DNA of 64,000 nucleotides from Halorubrum sp. Atlit-26R (GCF_003666015.1 NZ_QPLT01000014.1:1-64000); one strand, 5' to 3'; counted from the stretch's first letter, positions 33,599-42,513 are shown. Notes: generated by a model not told the origin, from the sequence alone. A program made the numbers and translations.

Positions 33599-34753
33599 AT
33601 GATCCGACTCGACGAGACCGACACCGGCCGATGGACCGACGCCGCACAGCGCTGGATCCGTCCGTGGGCGAGAGCGGCACGAGCGTTCCCCGTACCGACT
33701 CCGGGACTGGACGACGCCGCTCCGCAGCCGTCGGACGCGTCCGGCTCCGAGCCCGACGGGGACCGCTCCGCCGACGCGGCCGCGGACGCTCCCGAGGAGC
33801 TACGGATCGGACAGGTCGTTTCGTACGGTAAGCGGCTGACCGACGCGGACGTCCGGGCGTTCGCCCGCGCGAGCGGCGACGAGAACCCGCTCCACCTCGT
33901 CGAGGCGTACGCCCGCGAGACCCGCTTCGGAGAGCGGGTCGCCCACGGAATTCTGGTGGCGGGCGTGATCAGCGCCGCGCTCGCGAAGCTCCCGGGGCTC
34001 GTCGTCTACCTCTCGCAGGACCTCCGCTTCCTCGGCCCGGTGTCGGTCGGCGACCGCGTGACGGCCGAGTGCGAGGTCCTCGAACCGGTCGGTGACGACC
34101 GATACCGGCTCCACACCCGCGTCACTACCGACGACGGCGAGACGGTGGTCGACGGCGAGGCGGTGGTGCTGATCGGCGAGGCGCCCCCGGAAGCGACGGG
34201 GGCAAACACTTATCAGAGTCGTCGGCGAACCGGCGGACCGCCGAACGCGGCGCAGATCATCCGAACCGCGGTAGAACACGCCATGCTCTCGAACCGACCG
34301 ACCCGACACGGGGACCCGACCGAGACCGCCGCACAGAACCGACGACGCGCGGTCGACCTGGGCCAGCGGGCCGTCGAACAACAGTTCGACCTCCCGCGGC
34401 GATTCGCCCGCGCCGCCCGCGAGGCGACGCCGGAGGCCCGGTCGGCACAGCGGCGGGCCGACGCGGTGGCCCGCGACCTGACCCGGCTCGCGCTGCGGAC
34501 GCCGATGACCGCCTGGAGCTCGTCGGCGCGCGCGGCCGAGACCGAGGCCGACGTCGACGAGTTCGTCGAGCGCTCGTTCGAGCCGCTCGCGGACCTGCGG
34601 GCGGCCAACTGGTCGCTCGTCGAGGAGGGACTCGACGCCCAGATCGCGGCGTACGAGTCGTTCGTCGACGCGATGACCGGCGGCGGGATGCGCCCGACGG
34701 CGACTCCGGACCGCGGATTCGACGCCGACGAGACGCCCGGCCCCGACCGGTGA
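33599..34753 (+). CDS. phaJ: MaoC/PhaJ (R)-enoyl-CoA hydratase with C-terminal phasin-like region
   Basis: The 384-residue frame has a MaoC domain (about 70-200) with the catalytic Asp/His in 'ASGDENPLHLVEAYA' (D94, H99), then 'RVAHGILVAGVISAALAKLP'. This supports making (R)-3-hydroxyacyl-CoA from enoyl-CoA for PHA synthesis. Residues 229-365 are helical and amphipathic, resembling phasins that coat PHA granules. An internal ATG (34283) preceded by AAACACTTATC (34204-34214) could start a separate phasin-type product; no stop divides the halves. The stop lies 48 bases before phaE. Confidence 0.75.
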   Translation: MIRLDETDTGRWTDAAQRWIRPWARAARAFPVPTPGLDDAAPQPSDASGSEPDGDRSADAAADAPEELRIGQVVSYGKRLTDADVRAFARASGDENPLHLVEAYARETRFGERVAHGILVAGVISAALAKLPGLVVYLSQDLRFLGPVSVGDRVTAECEVLEPVGDDRYRLHTRVTTDDGETVVDGEAVVLIGEAPPEATGANTYQSRRRTGGPPNAAQIIRTAVEHAMLSNRPTRHGDPTETAAQNRRRAVDLGQRAVEQQFDLPRRFARAAREATPEARSAQRRADAVARDLTRLALRTPMTAWSSSARAAETEADVDEFVERSFEPLADLRAANWSLVEEGLDAQIAAYESFVDAMTGGGMRPTATPDRGFDADETPGPDR

Positions 34754-34801
34754 CGTGACCGGTCGCGAACCGACAGCGACCCCCGACACGGCAGACACAC
34801 A

Positions 34802-35359
34802 ATGTCAACGACGACCGACCCGATGGACGCGCAGTCCGAGTGGTGGAACAGCTTCGCCGAGATGAACGAGGAGTTCGCGACCGCGCTCGAACGGAACCTC
34901 GACGCGCAGGCCGCGTTCACCGAGGCCTGGATGGACTCGTTCGACGTGACGTCCGGCCAAGAGGAGATGTCCGACGGGATGGCGGGCGTCATGCGCGCCT
35001 ACGAGACGTGGATGACGGCCGCCAACGAGTCCGTGGAAACGATGGCCGACGTGATGGAAGGCGAGAACGTCTCGGCCGAGCAGTTCCGGTCGATCTGGCT
35101 GAACGCCGCCAACCAGGCGTTCAAGGACGTGATGCAGACCCGGGCCTTCGCCGCGGCGACCGGCCAGTCGGTCGGGTCCCAGATGGACCTCCGGCAGCGC
35201 GTCGACGACCTCGTCGAGACGTCGCTCCACGCGAGCGGCCTCCCGAGCGAGGGCGACATCGAGGAGGTCGGCGAGCGGCTCGTCGAGCTCGAACGGCGCC
35301 AACACGCCGTCGAGGACCGGCTCGACCGGATCCTCGAGGCGCTCGACGCCAAGGAATGA
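34802..35359 (+). CDS. phaE: Class III PHA synthase subunit PhaE
   Basis: This 185-residue acidic helical protein includes '[20 protein letters not shown]', '[20 protein letters not shown]' and '[20 protein letters not shown]', all matching haloarchaeal PhaE. PhaE pairs with PhaC to form the class III synthase; the haloarchaeal type is shorter than bacterial PhaE (about 360). The stop overlaps the phaC start (ATGA), indicating translational coupling. Confidence 0.88.
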   Translation: MSTTTDPMDAQSEWWNSFAEMNEEFATALERNLDAQAAFTEAWMDSFDVTSGQEEMSDGMAGVMRAYETWMTAANESVETMADVMEGENVSAEQFRSIWLNAANQAFKDVMQTRAFAAATGQSVGSQMDLRQRVDDLVETSLHASGLPSEGDIEEVGERLVELERRQHAVEDRLDRILEALDAKE

Positions 35360-36651
35360 GGTCCATTCCGGCGTTCGTCGACCTCGGAACGGACCTGTGG
35401 CGCGAGAGCGCCGCGGCGGTCGGCCGCCGGAGCGACGCCGCCGACCGAGCGGAGCTGATGGCCGACGTCGACGTCGGACAGACCCCGAGCGAGGTGGTGT
35501 ACCGGGAGAACAAGCTCGAACTCCTGCGGTACGAGCCGCTCGTCGAGCGCGAGCACGACGTGCCCATACTCGTCGTGTACGCGCTCATCAACCGCCCGTA
35601 CATCCTCGACCTCCAGCCGGACAGGAGCGTCGTCCGCCGGCTCTTGGAGCGCGGCTTCGAGGTCTATCTCATCGACTGGGGCGAGCCCTCGACGCTGGAC
35701 GCGTCGCTCACCCTCGCCGACTACGTCACGCGCTACATCGACAACTGCGTCGACGAGGTCCGCGAGCGGGCGGGCGTCGACGCCGTCTCGCTGCTGGGCT
35801 ACTGTATGGGCGGGAGCATGAGCGCGATGTACGCCGCGCTCCGACCGGAGAAGGTACGGAACCTCGGGCTGATGGCCGCGAGCCTCTGTTTCGACGACAG
35901 CGGCGGCGTTCTGGAGACGTGGGGCGACGAGGCGTACTACTCGCCGGCCGCGGTCGCCGAGGCCACCGGCACGGTGCCGGCGGACTTCTTCGCGACCGGC
36001 TTCGACCTGATGGACCCGGTCGACAACGCCCTGACGAAGTACGTCCGGCTCGGCGAGAACCTCGACGACGACGAGTTCGTGGCGAACTTCGCCCGGATGG
36101 AGCGCTGGCTCTCCGAGGGGATCGACATGGCCGGCGAGACGTACCGGCAGTTCCTCGAGGAGGTGTACCAGTCGAACGCCCTCTGTCGGAACGAGCTCGA
36201 ACTCGCCGGCGAGCGCGTCGACCTCGACAACCTCCGAATGCCGGTGTTACAGATCCTCGCCGAGTACGACCACCTCGTGCCGCCGAGCGCGAGCCGACCG
36301 TTCAACGACGCGATACCCAGCGACGACGTCGAGACCATCGAGTTCGCGACCGGCCACATCGGCCTCTCCGTCTCCCGTCGCTCGCACGACGAGCTCTGGC
36401 CGCGGGTCGCCGACTGGTTCGCCGAGCGCTCGTCGGCCGACGACTCCGGGGCGTCGCCCGAGGACGCCCCCGACATACAGGTCGTCGACGGGATCGGCGA
36501 GGTGTACGCCGAGCGGCTCCGCGCCGCCGGCGTCGACTCCCTCGCCGACCTCGTCGAGGGAGACCCAGACGAGTTGGCGTCGGCCACGGGCGCCCCGCCG
36601 AGCCGGGTCCGTGGCTGGGTCGAACGGGCGGCGGACCGACTCGGGGAGTAG
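35356..36651 (+). CDS. phaC: Class III PHA synthase subunit PhaC with C-terminal helix-hairpin-helix region
   Basis: The 431-residue protein is an alpha/beta-hydrolase-like polymerase. It has the catalytic Cys at 150 in GYCMGGS, Asp 305 in '[10 protein letters not shown]' and His 334 in TGHIGL, the triad of PHA synthases. It polymerises (R)-3-hydroxyacyl-CoA at the granule surface. After the usual end (about 370) there is an acidic linker and '[20 protein letters not shown]' then '[20 protein letters not shown]', a helix-hairpin-helix-like module not present in bacterial class III PhaC. It overlaps phaE by four bases. Confidence 0.93.
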   Translation: MRSIPAFVDLGTDLWRESAAAVGRRSDAADRAELMADVDVGQTPSEVVYRENKLELLRYEPLVEREHDVPILVVYALINRPYILDLQPDRSVVRRLLERGFEVYLIDWGEPSTLDASLTLADYVTRYIDNCVDEVRERAGVDAVSLLGYCMGGSMSAMYAALRPEKVRNLGLMAASLCFDDSGGVLETWGDEAYYSPAAVAEATGTVPADFFATGFDLMDPVDNALTKYVRLGENLDDDEFVANFARMERWLSEGIDMAGETYRQFLEEVYQSNALCRNELELAGERVDLDNLRMPVLQILAEYDHLVPPSASRPFNDAIPSDDVETIEFATGHIGLSVSRRSHDELWPRVADWFAERSSADDSGASPEDAPDIQVVDGIGEVYAERLRAAGVDSLADLVEGDPDELASATGAPPSRVRGWVERAADRLGE

Positions 36652-36856
36652 TCTCGTCCTCGCCCGAGAAACACTTTTATCGAATGCTGGTGACTGACAA
36701 ACTGCTACGACGCTCCGCCGGCGACGTGACCCCGAGAGCGACGAGACATCGCCGTCCGAGTGCGAACCGGTCCGCGAGCGCGCCCCCAACGGTCGTTCGA
36801 ACGCGACGGAACGGCGAGCCCGGCGGACGCGGCACGCTGCGCGAAGGTGACCGACA

Positions 36857-37540
36857 ATGACGCACGAAAACGCCTCGACTGCGGGACGACGTGATCCTCC
36901 CGCAGCCGACGCCACGACCGACGAGAGACGCACAGTTCGCGACGGCGCGGGAGCCGCCCCGCCGCCGACCGTCGAAACCGAAGAGGCCGTCCGCTCGGAC
37001 GGCGGCGGGGACGCTCAGGGATTCAAAGCCGAGCTGTACGTGCGGGCGAACGCCCCGGCGCCGGGCCGCGTCCGGCGCGTCGTCGACCGCATGGACGACC
37101 TCGCGGCCGACGGGCGGCTCGACGGCTACGTCGTCCACGCCGTCCCGCCGGAGGTGAACCTCAGCGAGCGATCGACGGCCACGGCCGCGACGAACGTCCG
37201 CGGCCTCTTGGACGTCGCCGACCGGCTCGGGGGCGAGGACCGACATCGGTACCCGTTCCGGATCGTCTCGCGGCACTCGGCGATCACCGACGAGACGACG
37301 GAGGTGTTCCTGCTGCCGGCGCTCTGTCTCCTGCTTTACGACGGGTCGGACCTCGTCGACCTCGCGCCGTGCCACGGGCGGGACGGCACCTGGCACATCG
37401 AGGACTGCCTGTCGGTGGTGGATCGCGCCGCCTCGGAGCCGAGCCGCGAGGAGCCCGAGGACGCCGCCGAGCGCGGTGAGCCGACGCGGTCCGGCGACGA
37501 TTTCACCCCGATCGGACCCCTCGGTACGGAGGGCGAGTGA
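36857..37540 (+). CDS. Unknown protein encoded inside the PHA operon
   Basis: This 227-residue acidic protein has a disordered N-terminus to about residue 50. A folded core follows ('GFKAELYVRANAPAPGRVRR', 'VDRMDDLAADGRLDGYVVHA', 'ALCLLLYDGSDLVDLAPCHG'), then an acidic tail. The core resembles haloarchaeal HTH-like proteins of unknown function, but I cannot name a family. The stop overlaps the PhaB GTG start (GTGA). A TATA-like CTTTTAT lies at 36675 with a 150-base leader. Its position suggests a granule or regulatory role. Confidence 0.6.
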   Translation: MTHENASTAGRRDPPAADATTDERRTVRDGAGAAPPPTVETEEAVRSDGGGDAQGFKAELYVRANAPAPGRVRRVVDRMDDLAADGRLDGYVVHAVPPEVNLSERSTATAATNVRGLLDVADRLGGEDRHRYPFRIVSRHSAITDETTEVFLLPALCLLLYDGSDLVDLAPCHGRDGTWHIEDCLSVVDRAASEPSREEPEDAAERGEPTRSGDDFTPIGPLGTEGE

Positions 37541-38343
37541 CCGTGTCGGGCCTCGAACGAGACGCGCTCGCCCGGGTCGAGGAGACGAGGGAGCGCGGCG
37601 GCCTCGCCGACGCGACCTGCGTCGTGACCGGCGGTTCGCGCGGCATCGGCCGCGCCATCGCGACCGAGCTCGGCGCCGCCGGAGCGGACGTGGTGGTGAA
37701 CTACCGCAGCTCCGCGGACCGGGCGAACGCCGTCGCCGAGGCGATCGACGACGCGGCCGAGGGCGAGGCGACCGCCGTCCGGGCGGACGTCGCCGACCCC
37801 GAGGCGGTCGAGTCGATGGCGACGGCGGTCCGCGAGCGGTTCGGTCCGGTCGACGTGCTGGTCAACAACGCCGGGATCACGGTCGATACCCCCTTCGAGC
37901 GGATGGACCGGAGCGACTGGCAGCGGGTGATCGAGACCAACCTCGGTGGGACGTTCAACTGTACGAACGCGTTCTACGAGGACATCCGCGACGCCGACGC
38001 CGGGCGGCTCATAAACGTCGGGAGCGTCGTCGGCCGCCGCGGGAACTACGGCCAGACGAACTACGCGGCCTCGAAGAGCGGCCTGATCGGCTTCACCCGC
38101 TCGCTCGCGCTGGAGCTCGCGCCGCACGGCTCCACCGTCAACTGCGTCGCGCCCGGGTTCACCGAGACGGAGATGCTGGAGGTCGTTCGCGAGGACGTTC
38201 AGGAGGCGATCCGGGAGGACATCCCGCTCGACCGGTTCGCGGCCCCCGAGGAGGTCGCCGCAGCCGTCGGCTTCCTCGCGGCGCCGCGGGCGTCGTACGT
38301 CACCGGCGAGATCGTCAACGTCAACGGCGGCATGTACGCGTGA
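37537..38343 (+). CDS. phaB: PhaB-type acetoacetyl-CoA reductase (SDR)
   Basis: This 268-residue short-chain dehydrogenase has TGGSRGIGRAIA for NAD(P) binding, NNAGIT, the catalytic Ser in 'INVGSVVGRRGNYG' and YAASK. It should reduce acetoacetyl-CoA to (R)-3-hydroxybutyryl-CoA, judged from the operon. On its sequence alone it could be FabG (3-oxoacyl-ACP reductase). Start at GTG 37537 (overlap with the upstream stop); GTG 37543 is an alternative. UspA follows 2 bases after the stop. Confidence 0.85.
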   Translation: MTVSGLERDALARVEETRERGGLADATCVVTGGSRGIGRAIATELGAAGADVVVNYRSSADRANAVAEAIDDAAEGEATAVRADVADPEAVESMATAVRERFGPVDVLVNNAGITVDTPFERMDRSDWQRVIETNLGGTFNCTNAFYEDIRDADAGRLINVGSVVGRRGNYGQTNYAASKSGLIGFTRSLALELAPHGSTVNCVAPGFTETEMLEVVREDVQEAIREDIPLDRFAAPEEVAAAVGFLAAPRASYVTGEIVNVNGGMYA

Positions 38344-38345
38344 CC

Positions 38346-38768
38346 ATGTACGAACACGTCATCCTCCCCGTCGACGGTAGCGCCGGATCGAACAAGGCGG
38401 CCGAACACGCGCTCACCATCGCGGAGCGCTTCGACGCAGACCTCCACGTGATCCACGTGGTCGACACGCACCGGTACGGCGAGCCGGCGCTGAGCAACGC
38501 CGAGCTGGTGATCGACGGGCTCGAAGACCGCGGCGACGACCTGCTCCGGGAGTTCGTCGACCGCGCGGCGTCTGTCGGCGTCGACGCACAGTCGCGCCTC
38601 TGTCGAGGGTACCCGTCCCGCGAGATCGTCGACTACGCGGGGACGGTCGACGCCGGGGTCGTCGTCATCGGCACGCAGGGGCTCACGCACGACCGCCCCG
38701 GACACCTCGGCGGCGTCGCGGACCGCGTCGTTCGCAACTGTCCCCAGCCGGTCCTCCTCGTCTCGTAG
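38346..38768 (+). CDS. Universal stress protein (UspA family)
   Basis: This 140-residue Usp fold starts YEHVILPVDGSAGSNKAAEH and ends with VVVIGTQGLTHDRPGHLGGV and CPQPVLLVS. The ATP-site motif G-x2-G-x9-G-S/T is modified (GG in place of GS), so nucleotide binding is uncertain. It starts 2 bases after PhaB and belongs to the same transcript, a link between PHA storage and stress. Confidence 0.85.
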   Translation: MYEHVILPVDGSAGSNKAAEHALTIAERFDADLHVIHVVDTHRYGEPALSNAELVIDGLEDRGDDLLREFVDRAASVGVDAQSRLCRGYPSREIVDYAGTVDAGVVVIGTQGLTHDRPGHLGGVADRVVRNCPQPVLLVS

Positions 38769-38780
38769 TCCGGGACCGCG

Positions 38781-38921
38781 TCAGGGTCCCTCCTGAAGGA
38801 AGCGGCCCTCCTGTTCGTAGATGGTGACGACTTCCGCGATGAACTCCGCGGGGGTCTCGTCGTCCTCCAGGTGGCTCTCGATGCGCGCCAGTAGCTCGTC
38901 GTCGAGTTCGATAGTCGCCAT
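38781..38921 (-). CDS. Short antitoxin-like or DUF7557-type protein
   Basis: This 46-residue acidic protein is MATIELDDELLARIESHLED, then 'ETPAEFIAEVVTIYEQE'. The ribbon-helix-helix-like pattern recalls the N-terminal half of CopG/VapB antitoxins, and standalone DUF7557 proteins are common in haloarchaea. No toxin is adjacent. It is convergent with the UspA gene. Confidence 0.65.
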   Translation of the reverse strand: MATIELDDELLARIESHLEDDETPAEFIAEVVTIYEQEGRFLQEGP

Positions 38922-39296
38922 CACGAGGAGTGATAACGCGTAACGATAAGATAAACCCCCGCCTCCGTTCGCGGCGAGCCGTCCGGTAACGGGATCGATA
39001 CCGTCACACACGCCGTTGCTAACGGTGTATCGAGCCCTCACGACATGACAGACTGCGCCGAAATCGCGGCGACGACCGCGGACCGACCGAGCGACCGCGG
39101 CCTCGAACCCGCTCGAACTGCCCCCGCACCGGCCATGAGCGGCGGCCTTCGGCACCGAGGCGGTTGCTAGGACTCCTCGGTCTCGTGTGCCGGTTCCTCT
39201 CGTGGGCCGTCGGGAGAACCCCGAATCGACCGCGACTCGACAACTGCCCAAGGCTATATTACGAAGTTCCGCGTATCGTTGACCAGAGTGTTAACC
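38922..39296. other. Intergenic region before a second Hsp20 gene
   Basis: No gene is seen. TATATTAC at 39255-39262 is the probable TATA box of the Hsp20 gene, with the ATG 35 bases after its end. Confidence 0.5.
39255..39262 (+). promoter_or_regulatory. Probable TATA box of the second Hsp20 gene
   Basis: TATATTAC in otherwise GC-rich DNA, 35-42 bases before ATG 39297; a transcription start about 12 bases before the ATG is expected. Confidence 0.55.
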
Positions 39297-39728
39297 ATGA
39301 GCTCTCGATACGACCCTTTCGCGGAGACGGAGCGGCTGCTCGACCGAATGAACCGGCGGTTTGGCGACGTCGAGGGCTGGGACGCGTCTGACGACCGCTC
39401 GTCGTCGACGCCGATCGACCTCGTCGAACACGACGACGAGTTCGTCGTCACCTTCGATCTCCCGGGGTTCGAGACGGACGACGTCGAGGTCCGGGTCGCT
39501 GATCACACGCTCCGGATCGAGGCCGACCGCGACGAGTCGGTGTCTGAGGACGACGAGGCGTACATCAGGCGCGAGCGTCGCCATCGCTCGGTCCGCGAGT
39601 CAGTGAGTCTCCCCGACGAAGTGGACACGGAAGCGGTGTCGGCCCGGATGCGAAACGGAGTGTTGACCGTCACGCTCCCGCGGACGACCGCCGAGGCGGA
39701 GCGAACCGTCGAGATCAACGAGGAGTGA
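39297..39728 (+). CDS. Hsp20/alpha-crystallin small heat-shock protein
   Basis: The 143-residue product has YDPFAETERLLDRMNRRFGD, 'DEFVVTFDLPGFETDDVEVR', 'YIRRERRHRSVRESVSLPDE' and 'RMRNGVLTVTLPRTTAEAER', the alpha-crystallin signature. It is a close relative of the Hsp20 at 32328 (same 'LPGFE-x-DDVEVRV-x-DH-x-LRIEA' block), a likely duplication. The two differ in their promoter signals, which may allow different conditions of expression. Confidence 0.9.
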   Translation: MSSRYDPFAETERLLDRMNRRFGDVEGWDASDDRSSSTPIDLVEHDDEFVVTFDLPGFETDDVEVRVADHTLRIEADRDESVSEDDEAYIRRERRHRSVRESVSLPDEVDTEAVSARMRNGVLTVTLPRTTAEAERTVEINEE

Positions 39729-39780
39729 GCCCGGCGGTTACCGGTATCATTTAATATCGGTTACAGTATATACAGTTGTC

Positions 39781-40233
39781 ATGAACGACGGTCAAAACCG
39801 AAACGATCGCGCCGGCGACGGTCCGGGGGACCCGTCGGCGGGCGATCGGCCCCCGTCACCCGACGTTCTCGGACTCGACCACGTTTACCGAGCGCTGGCA
39901 CATCCGCGGCGCCGGTACCTCTGTTACACCCTCCTCGGAGGGGCCTCGTGGTCGCTGTCGGACTTGGCGACGCGGATCGCCGCGTGGGAGAACGGGGCGT
40001 CCGAGGACGCGGTCACCGAGTGCCAACGGCAACGAGTGATCGTCTCGCTGTATCACGCGCACGTCCCCAAGCTGGTCGACGACGACATCGTCGCCTTCGA
40101 CGAGGCGAGCGAAACGATACGGCCGGCCGGGAACGCCACGCAGGTCCTCTCGGTCCTCGAAGCAATAGAGGGAAGCGTCGACGGTCGGCAGGAGGCGCAC
40201 GCACGGGATGAGACCGATGACGTTCGGCGCTGA
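39781..40233 (+). CDS. DUF7344-type winged-helix protein
   Basis: This 150-residue protein has 'DHVYRALAHPRRRYLCYTLL', 'LSDLATRIAAWENGASEDAV' and the DUF7344 hallmark 'RVIVSLYHAHVPKLVDDDIV', with disordered ends. DUF7344 domains are predicted DNA-binding regulators in haloarchaea. It starts 53 bases after an Hsp20 stop, and a HalOD1-like remnant follows 50 bases later. Confidence 0.75.
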   Translation: MNDGQNRNDRAGDGPGDPSAGDRPPSPDVLGLDHVYRALAHPRRRYLCYTLLGGASWSLSDLATRIAAWENGASEDAVTECQRQRVIVSLYHAHVPKLVDDDIVAFDEASETIRPAGNATQVLSVLEAIEGSVDGRQEAHARDETDDVRR

Positions 40234-40280
40234 CGGAGGGCCGACGCGGCCGCAGTCGAAGAGTTTTCTTCGGTCCCGAG

Positions 40281-40388
40281 CGCGAGAAGTGGGGCACGGG
40301 GACGGTGGAGTTCCGCTACGGCGGGTAGCGCGTCGAGGTCCGGAGCGACGGCTGGCTCCTGATCTCCGAGCCGACCGAGAAGTCGTGA
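40281..40388 (+). pseudogene. HalOD1-domain remnant
   Basis: One frame reads R-E-K-W-G-T-G-T-VEFRYGG, a TAG at 40326-40328, then RVEVRSDGWLLISEPTEKS and a TGA at 40386. The strand pair resembles the last two strands of HalOD1 domains, with the aromatic codon after YGG turned into a stop. No start codon or first half is recognisable, so this looks like a decayed fragment. Confidence 0.4.
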
Positions 40389-40515
40389 CTCGGGGACCGA
40401 ACCGGCACGCCTCTGGGCCGCGACGCCCCACCACCTCACCGCCGTCTCCCGATACCCCGCTCGTACGACCGCTACGACCACTATAACAATCACCGGGGTC
40501 GGCCATGTGCGGACG

Positions 40516-40734
40516 ATGGCATCAGAACGCCGTTCGATACGCGACTGGATAGCACTGGCCTCACCCGGGGTCCTGATCGTCGTCGGCGCCGTGCTGTTCG
40601 TGGTCCCGCTCCCCCCGACGTCGATGCTCGGAATCGGACTGATCGTCCTGGGGATACTGCTGTGGGCCGTCGAGTACTTCGGTGGGCGGCGCGAGCGTCG
40701 AGTGGGCGAAGGGGAGGCGGAGCCCACCGACTGA
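40516..40734 (+). CDS. Small two-helix membrane protein
   Basis: This 72-residue protein (MASERRSIRDWIALASPGVL) has two hydrophobic helices (about 12-32 and 35-52) and an arginine/glutamate tail. It is typical of small haloarchaeal membrane proteins of unknown function. It faces another small membrane protein on the opposite strand. Confidence 0.6.
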   Translation: MASERRSIRDWIALASPGVLIVVGAVLFVVPLPPTSMLGIGLIVLGILLWAVEYFGGRRERRVGEGEAEPTD

Positions 40735-40784
40735 CCGCCGTCGACCCGATCCGAATGTCCGGGTCTCGGCGGGCGAGGAGACGC

Positions 40785-40985
40785 TCACTCGCGCCAGCCG
40801 GAGAAGTGTGCGAAACAGTAGATGAACCCCACCCAGCCGAGCAGTAGCCCGGCGACGATGAGGAGGAAATCGGCCAGCGTCGTGCCGAACGCGATGAGGT
40901 AGCCGAGACCGACCGTCAGCAACGAGAGCGCGGTACCCAACGTTACGAGACACACTTTTCTCGATCGGGTCGGCACAAATTCCAT
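40785..40985 (-). CDS. Small membrane protein
   Basis: This 66-residue protein (MEFVPTRSRKVCLVTLGTAL) has two strongly hydrophobic helices (about 12-32 and 38-58) and ends in SGWRE. No family is recognised. The upstream region (40986-41030) is AT-rich and contains an inverted repeat GCATA-GTAA-TATGC at 41008-41021. Confidence 0.6.
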   Translation of the reverse strand: MEFVPTRSRKVCLVTLGTALSLLTVGLGYLIAFGTTLADFLLIVAGLLLGWVGFIYCFAHFSGWRE

Positions 40986-41106
40986 ATACGATATAAATAA
41001 ATTCTTAGCATAGTAATATGCCACATACTTTCCGGCTCCCGGCCGTGTGCCGCTCCGTCCGCGAGGGCGGCGACTCGCACCGACGGACGCGCGAAACGGA
41101 GAAACC

Positions 41107-41730
41107 ATGTTCAAGGACAGAACCGACGCCGGCAAACAGCTGGCGAAGCTCCTGACGGACCACGACGTCGAAGCAGACCTCGTCCTCGCGATCCCGCGCG
41201 GCGGGCTCCCGGTCGGGCGAGCGGTGGCGGACCGCCTCGACGCCCCGCTGGACGTCGTCTCCGCCCGGAAGCTCGGGGCGCCGTGGAACCACGAACTCGC
41301 GATCGGCGCGGTCGCGAGCGACGGTACCGTATGGCTGAACGACTCGCTGCTCGCGCGGTTCCGGATCCGGGAGTCGTACGTCGCCGACCAGATCGGACGC
41401 CAGCGGGAGGTCGCCGCGGAGAAGCTGAAGCGGTATCGCGGCGACCGCCCGCCCCTCGACCTGCGCGGCGAGCGCGCGGTCATCGTCGACGACGGGATCG
41501 CGACGGGCGCGACGATGACCGCCTGTGCGAGACAGGTCCGAAACGCCGCCGCCGAGCGGGTGGTCGTGGCGGCGCCCGTCGCCCCGCCGGACACGGTCGA
41601 GCGCCTCTACGGGGAGGCCGACGAGGTGATCTGCGTCGAGACGCCGCCGTACTTCGGGGCCGTCGGCGAGTTCTACGAGTCGTTCGACCAGGTCTCGGAC
41701 GAACGAGCCGAAGCGTGCCTCTCGGACTGA
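41107..41730 (+). CDS. Phosphoribosyltransferase-fold protein
   Basis: The 207-residue product has 'DLVLAIPRGGLPVGRAVADR', the PRPP loop 'AVIVDDGIATGATMTACARQ' and 'VVVAAPVAPPDTVERLYGEA'. The family (PRTase, COG1926 type) resembles proteins found with dienelactone hydrolases and stress genes. The substrate base is not known. Start at ATG 41107; the frame upstream is unlikely. The AT-rich stretch before it probably holds its promoter. Confidence 0.83.
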   Translation: MFKDRTDAGKQLAKLLTDHDVEADLVLAIPRGGLPVGRAVADRLDAPLDVVSARKLGAPWNHELAIGAVASDGTVWLNDSLLARFRIRESYVADQIGRQREVAAEKLKRYRGDRPPLDLRGERAVIVDDGIATGATMTACARQVRNAAAERVVVAAPVAPPDTVERLYGEADEVICVETPPYFGAVGEFYESFDQVSDERAEACLSD

Positions 41731-41824
41731 GGGCGATCCCTCGCCCGTTCCCCGAATCGCCCCCGCCGTCGGGTGGAGTAGCGGTCCGGTTACAAAGTCG
41801 TCGGGAGGAGTCTCGCCGTCGACG

Positions 41825-42025
41825 ATGACGTGTCCGCACCTCGATTACCGCGCCGAAGACGAGACGCACCAGTTCGACCACGACCGACCCTACTGTACGG
41901 TGATGGGGGAGTTCGTCTCCCCGATGCGCGCCGACGTCTGTAACAACCGCTTCCGGTTCGATCACGAGAGCGACTGCGAGGTGTACCGCCAAGCAGCCGA
42001 GCCGCCCCGCGCCGACGACGACTGA
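41825..42025 (+). CDS. Small Cys/His-rich protein
   Basis: This 66-residue acidic protein (MTCPHLDYRAEDETHQFDHD) has Cys/His at several positions (C3, H5, C24, C39, H47, C51) and could bind zinc or a metal cluster. Haloarchaeal proteins of this kind are widespread and unnamed. It is convergent with the Hsp20 gene on the other strand. Confidence 0.6.
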   Translation: MTCPHLDYRAEDETHQFDHDRPYCTVMGEFVSPMRADVCNNRFRFDHESDCEVYRQAAEPPRADDD

Positions 42026-42072
42026 CTCGCGTCTCCACCGAGTACCTGCGCCGTCGCCCGGGCCGAGCGCCG

Positions 42073-42513
42073 TCAGTCGGTGAACTCGATCTTCGCGTAG
42101 CGGTCCGTCGCGGCCTTCGGAAGCACGACCTTACAGACGCCGTTCTCGAACACCGCCCGAGACCCGTTCGTCCGGACGGGACGGGGCAGCGGGACGCTGC
42201 GTTCGACGTGCGTCGCCCGCTCGCTGAGGATCGGGCGCCGGCCCGCTTCGAGTTCGCCCGTGCGGTCCGCGCTCAGCAACAGCGTGTTCTCGTCGGCGCG
42301 GACGGTGATCTCCTCCTCGGTGAACCCGGGGAGGTCGACGAACACCCAGAGGTGGTCCTCGTTCTCGATGACGTCGACCGCCGGGACGGGCGACCGTCCC
42401 GCCTTCTGCCCCCCGAGCTGTTGTCCGGCGTACGTCTGACCCTGAGGGAACTGTCGTCCCGACGCCGCCGGCTGCTCCGGTCCGGGCGTCCGTCCGTGCG
42501 GGTTCGGCGTCAC
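42073..42513 (-). CDS. Hsp20/alpha-crystallin small heat-shock protein (divergent)
   Basis: The 146-residue product has a Gly/Gln-rich N-terminal arm (residues 1-40) and an alpha-crystallin domain with 'HLWVFVDLPGFTEEEITVRA', 'VERSVPLPRPVRTNGSRAVF' and 'ENGVCKVVLPKAATDRYAKI'. The hallmark NGV-x-x-V-x-LPK is kept. It is clearly different from the other two Hsp20 proteins and belongs to a separate clade (gas-vesicle GvpH-like or archaeal Hsp20). No gas-vesicle genes are nearby. Confidence 0.82.
   Translation of the reverse strand: MTPNPHGRTPGPEQPAASGRQFPQGQTYAGQQLGGQKAGRSPVPAVDVIENEDHLWVFVDLPGFTEEEITVRADENTLLLSADRTGELEAGRRPILSERATHVERSVPLPRPVRTNGSRAVFENGVCKVVLPKAATDRYAKIEFTD

Noticed and set aside
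36684-36860. 58-residue frame overlapping the start of the unknown PHA-operon gene (ATGA)
   Set aside because: Arginine-rich and unlike haloarchaeal proteins; the ATG lies too close to the TATA-like box.
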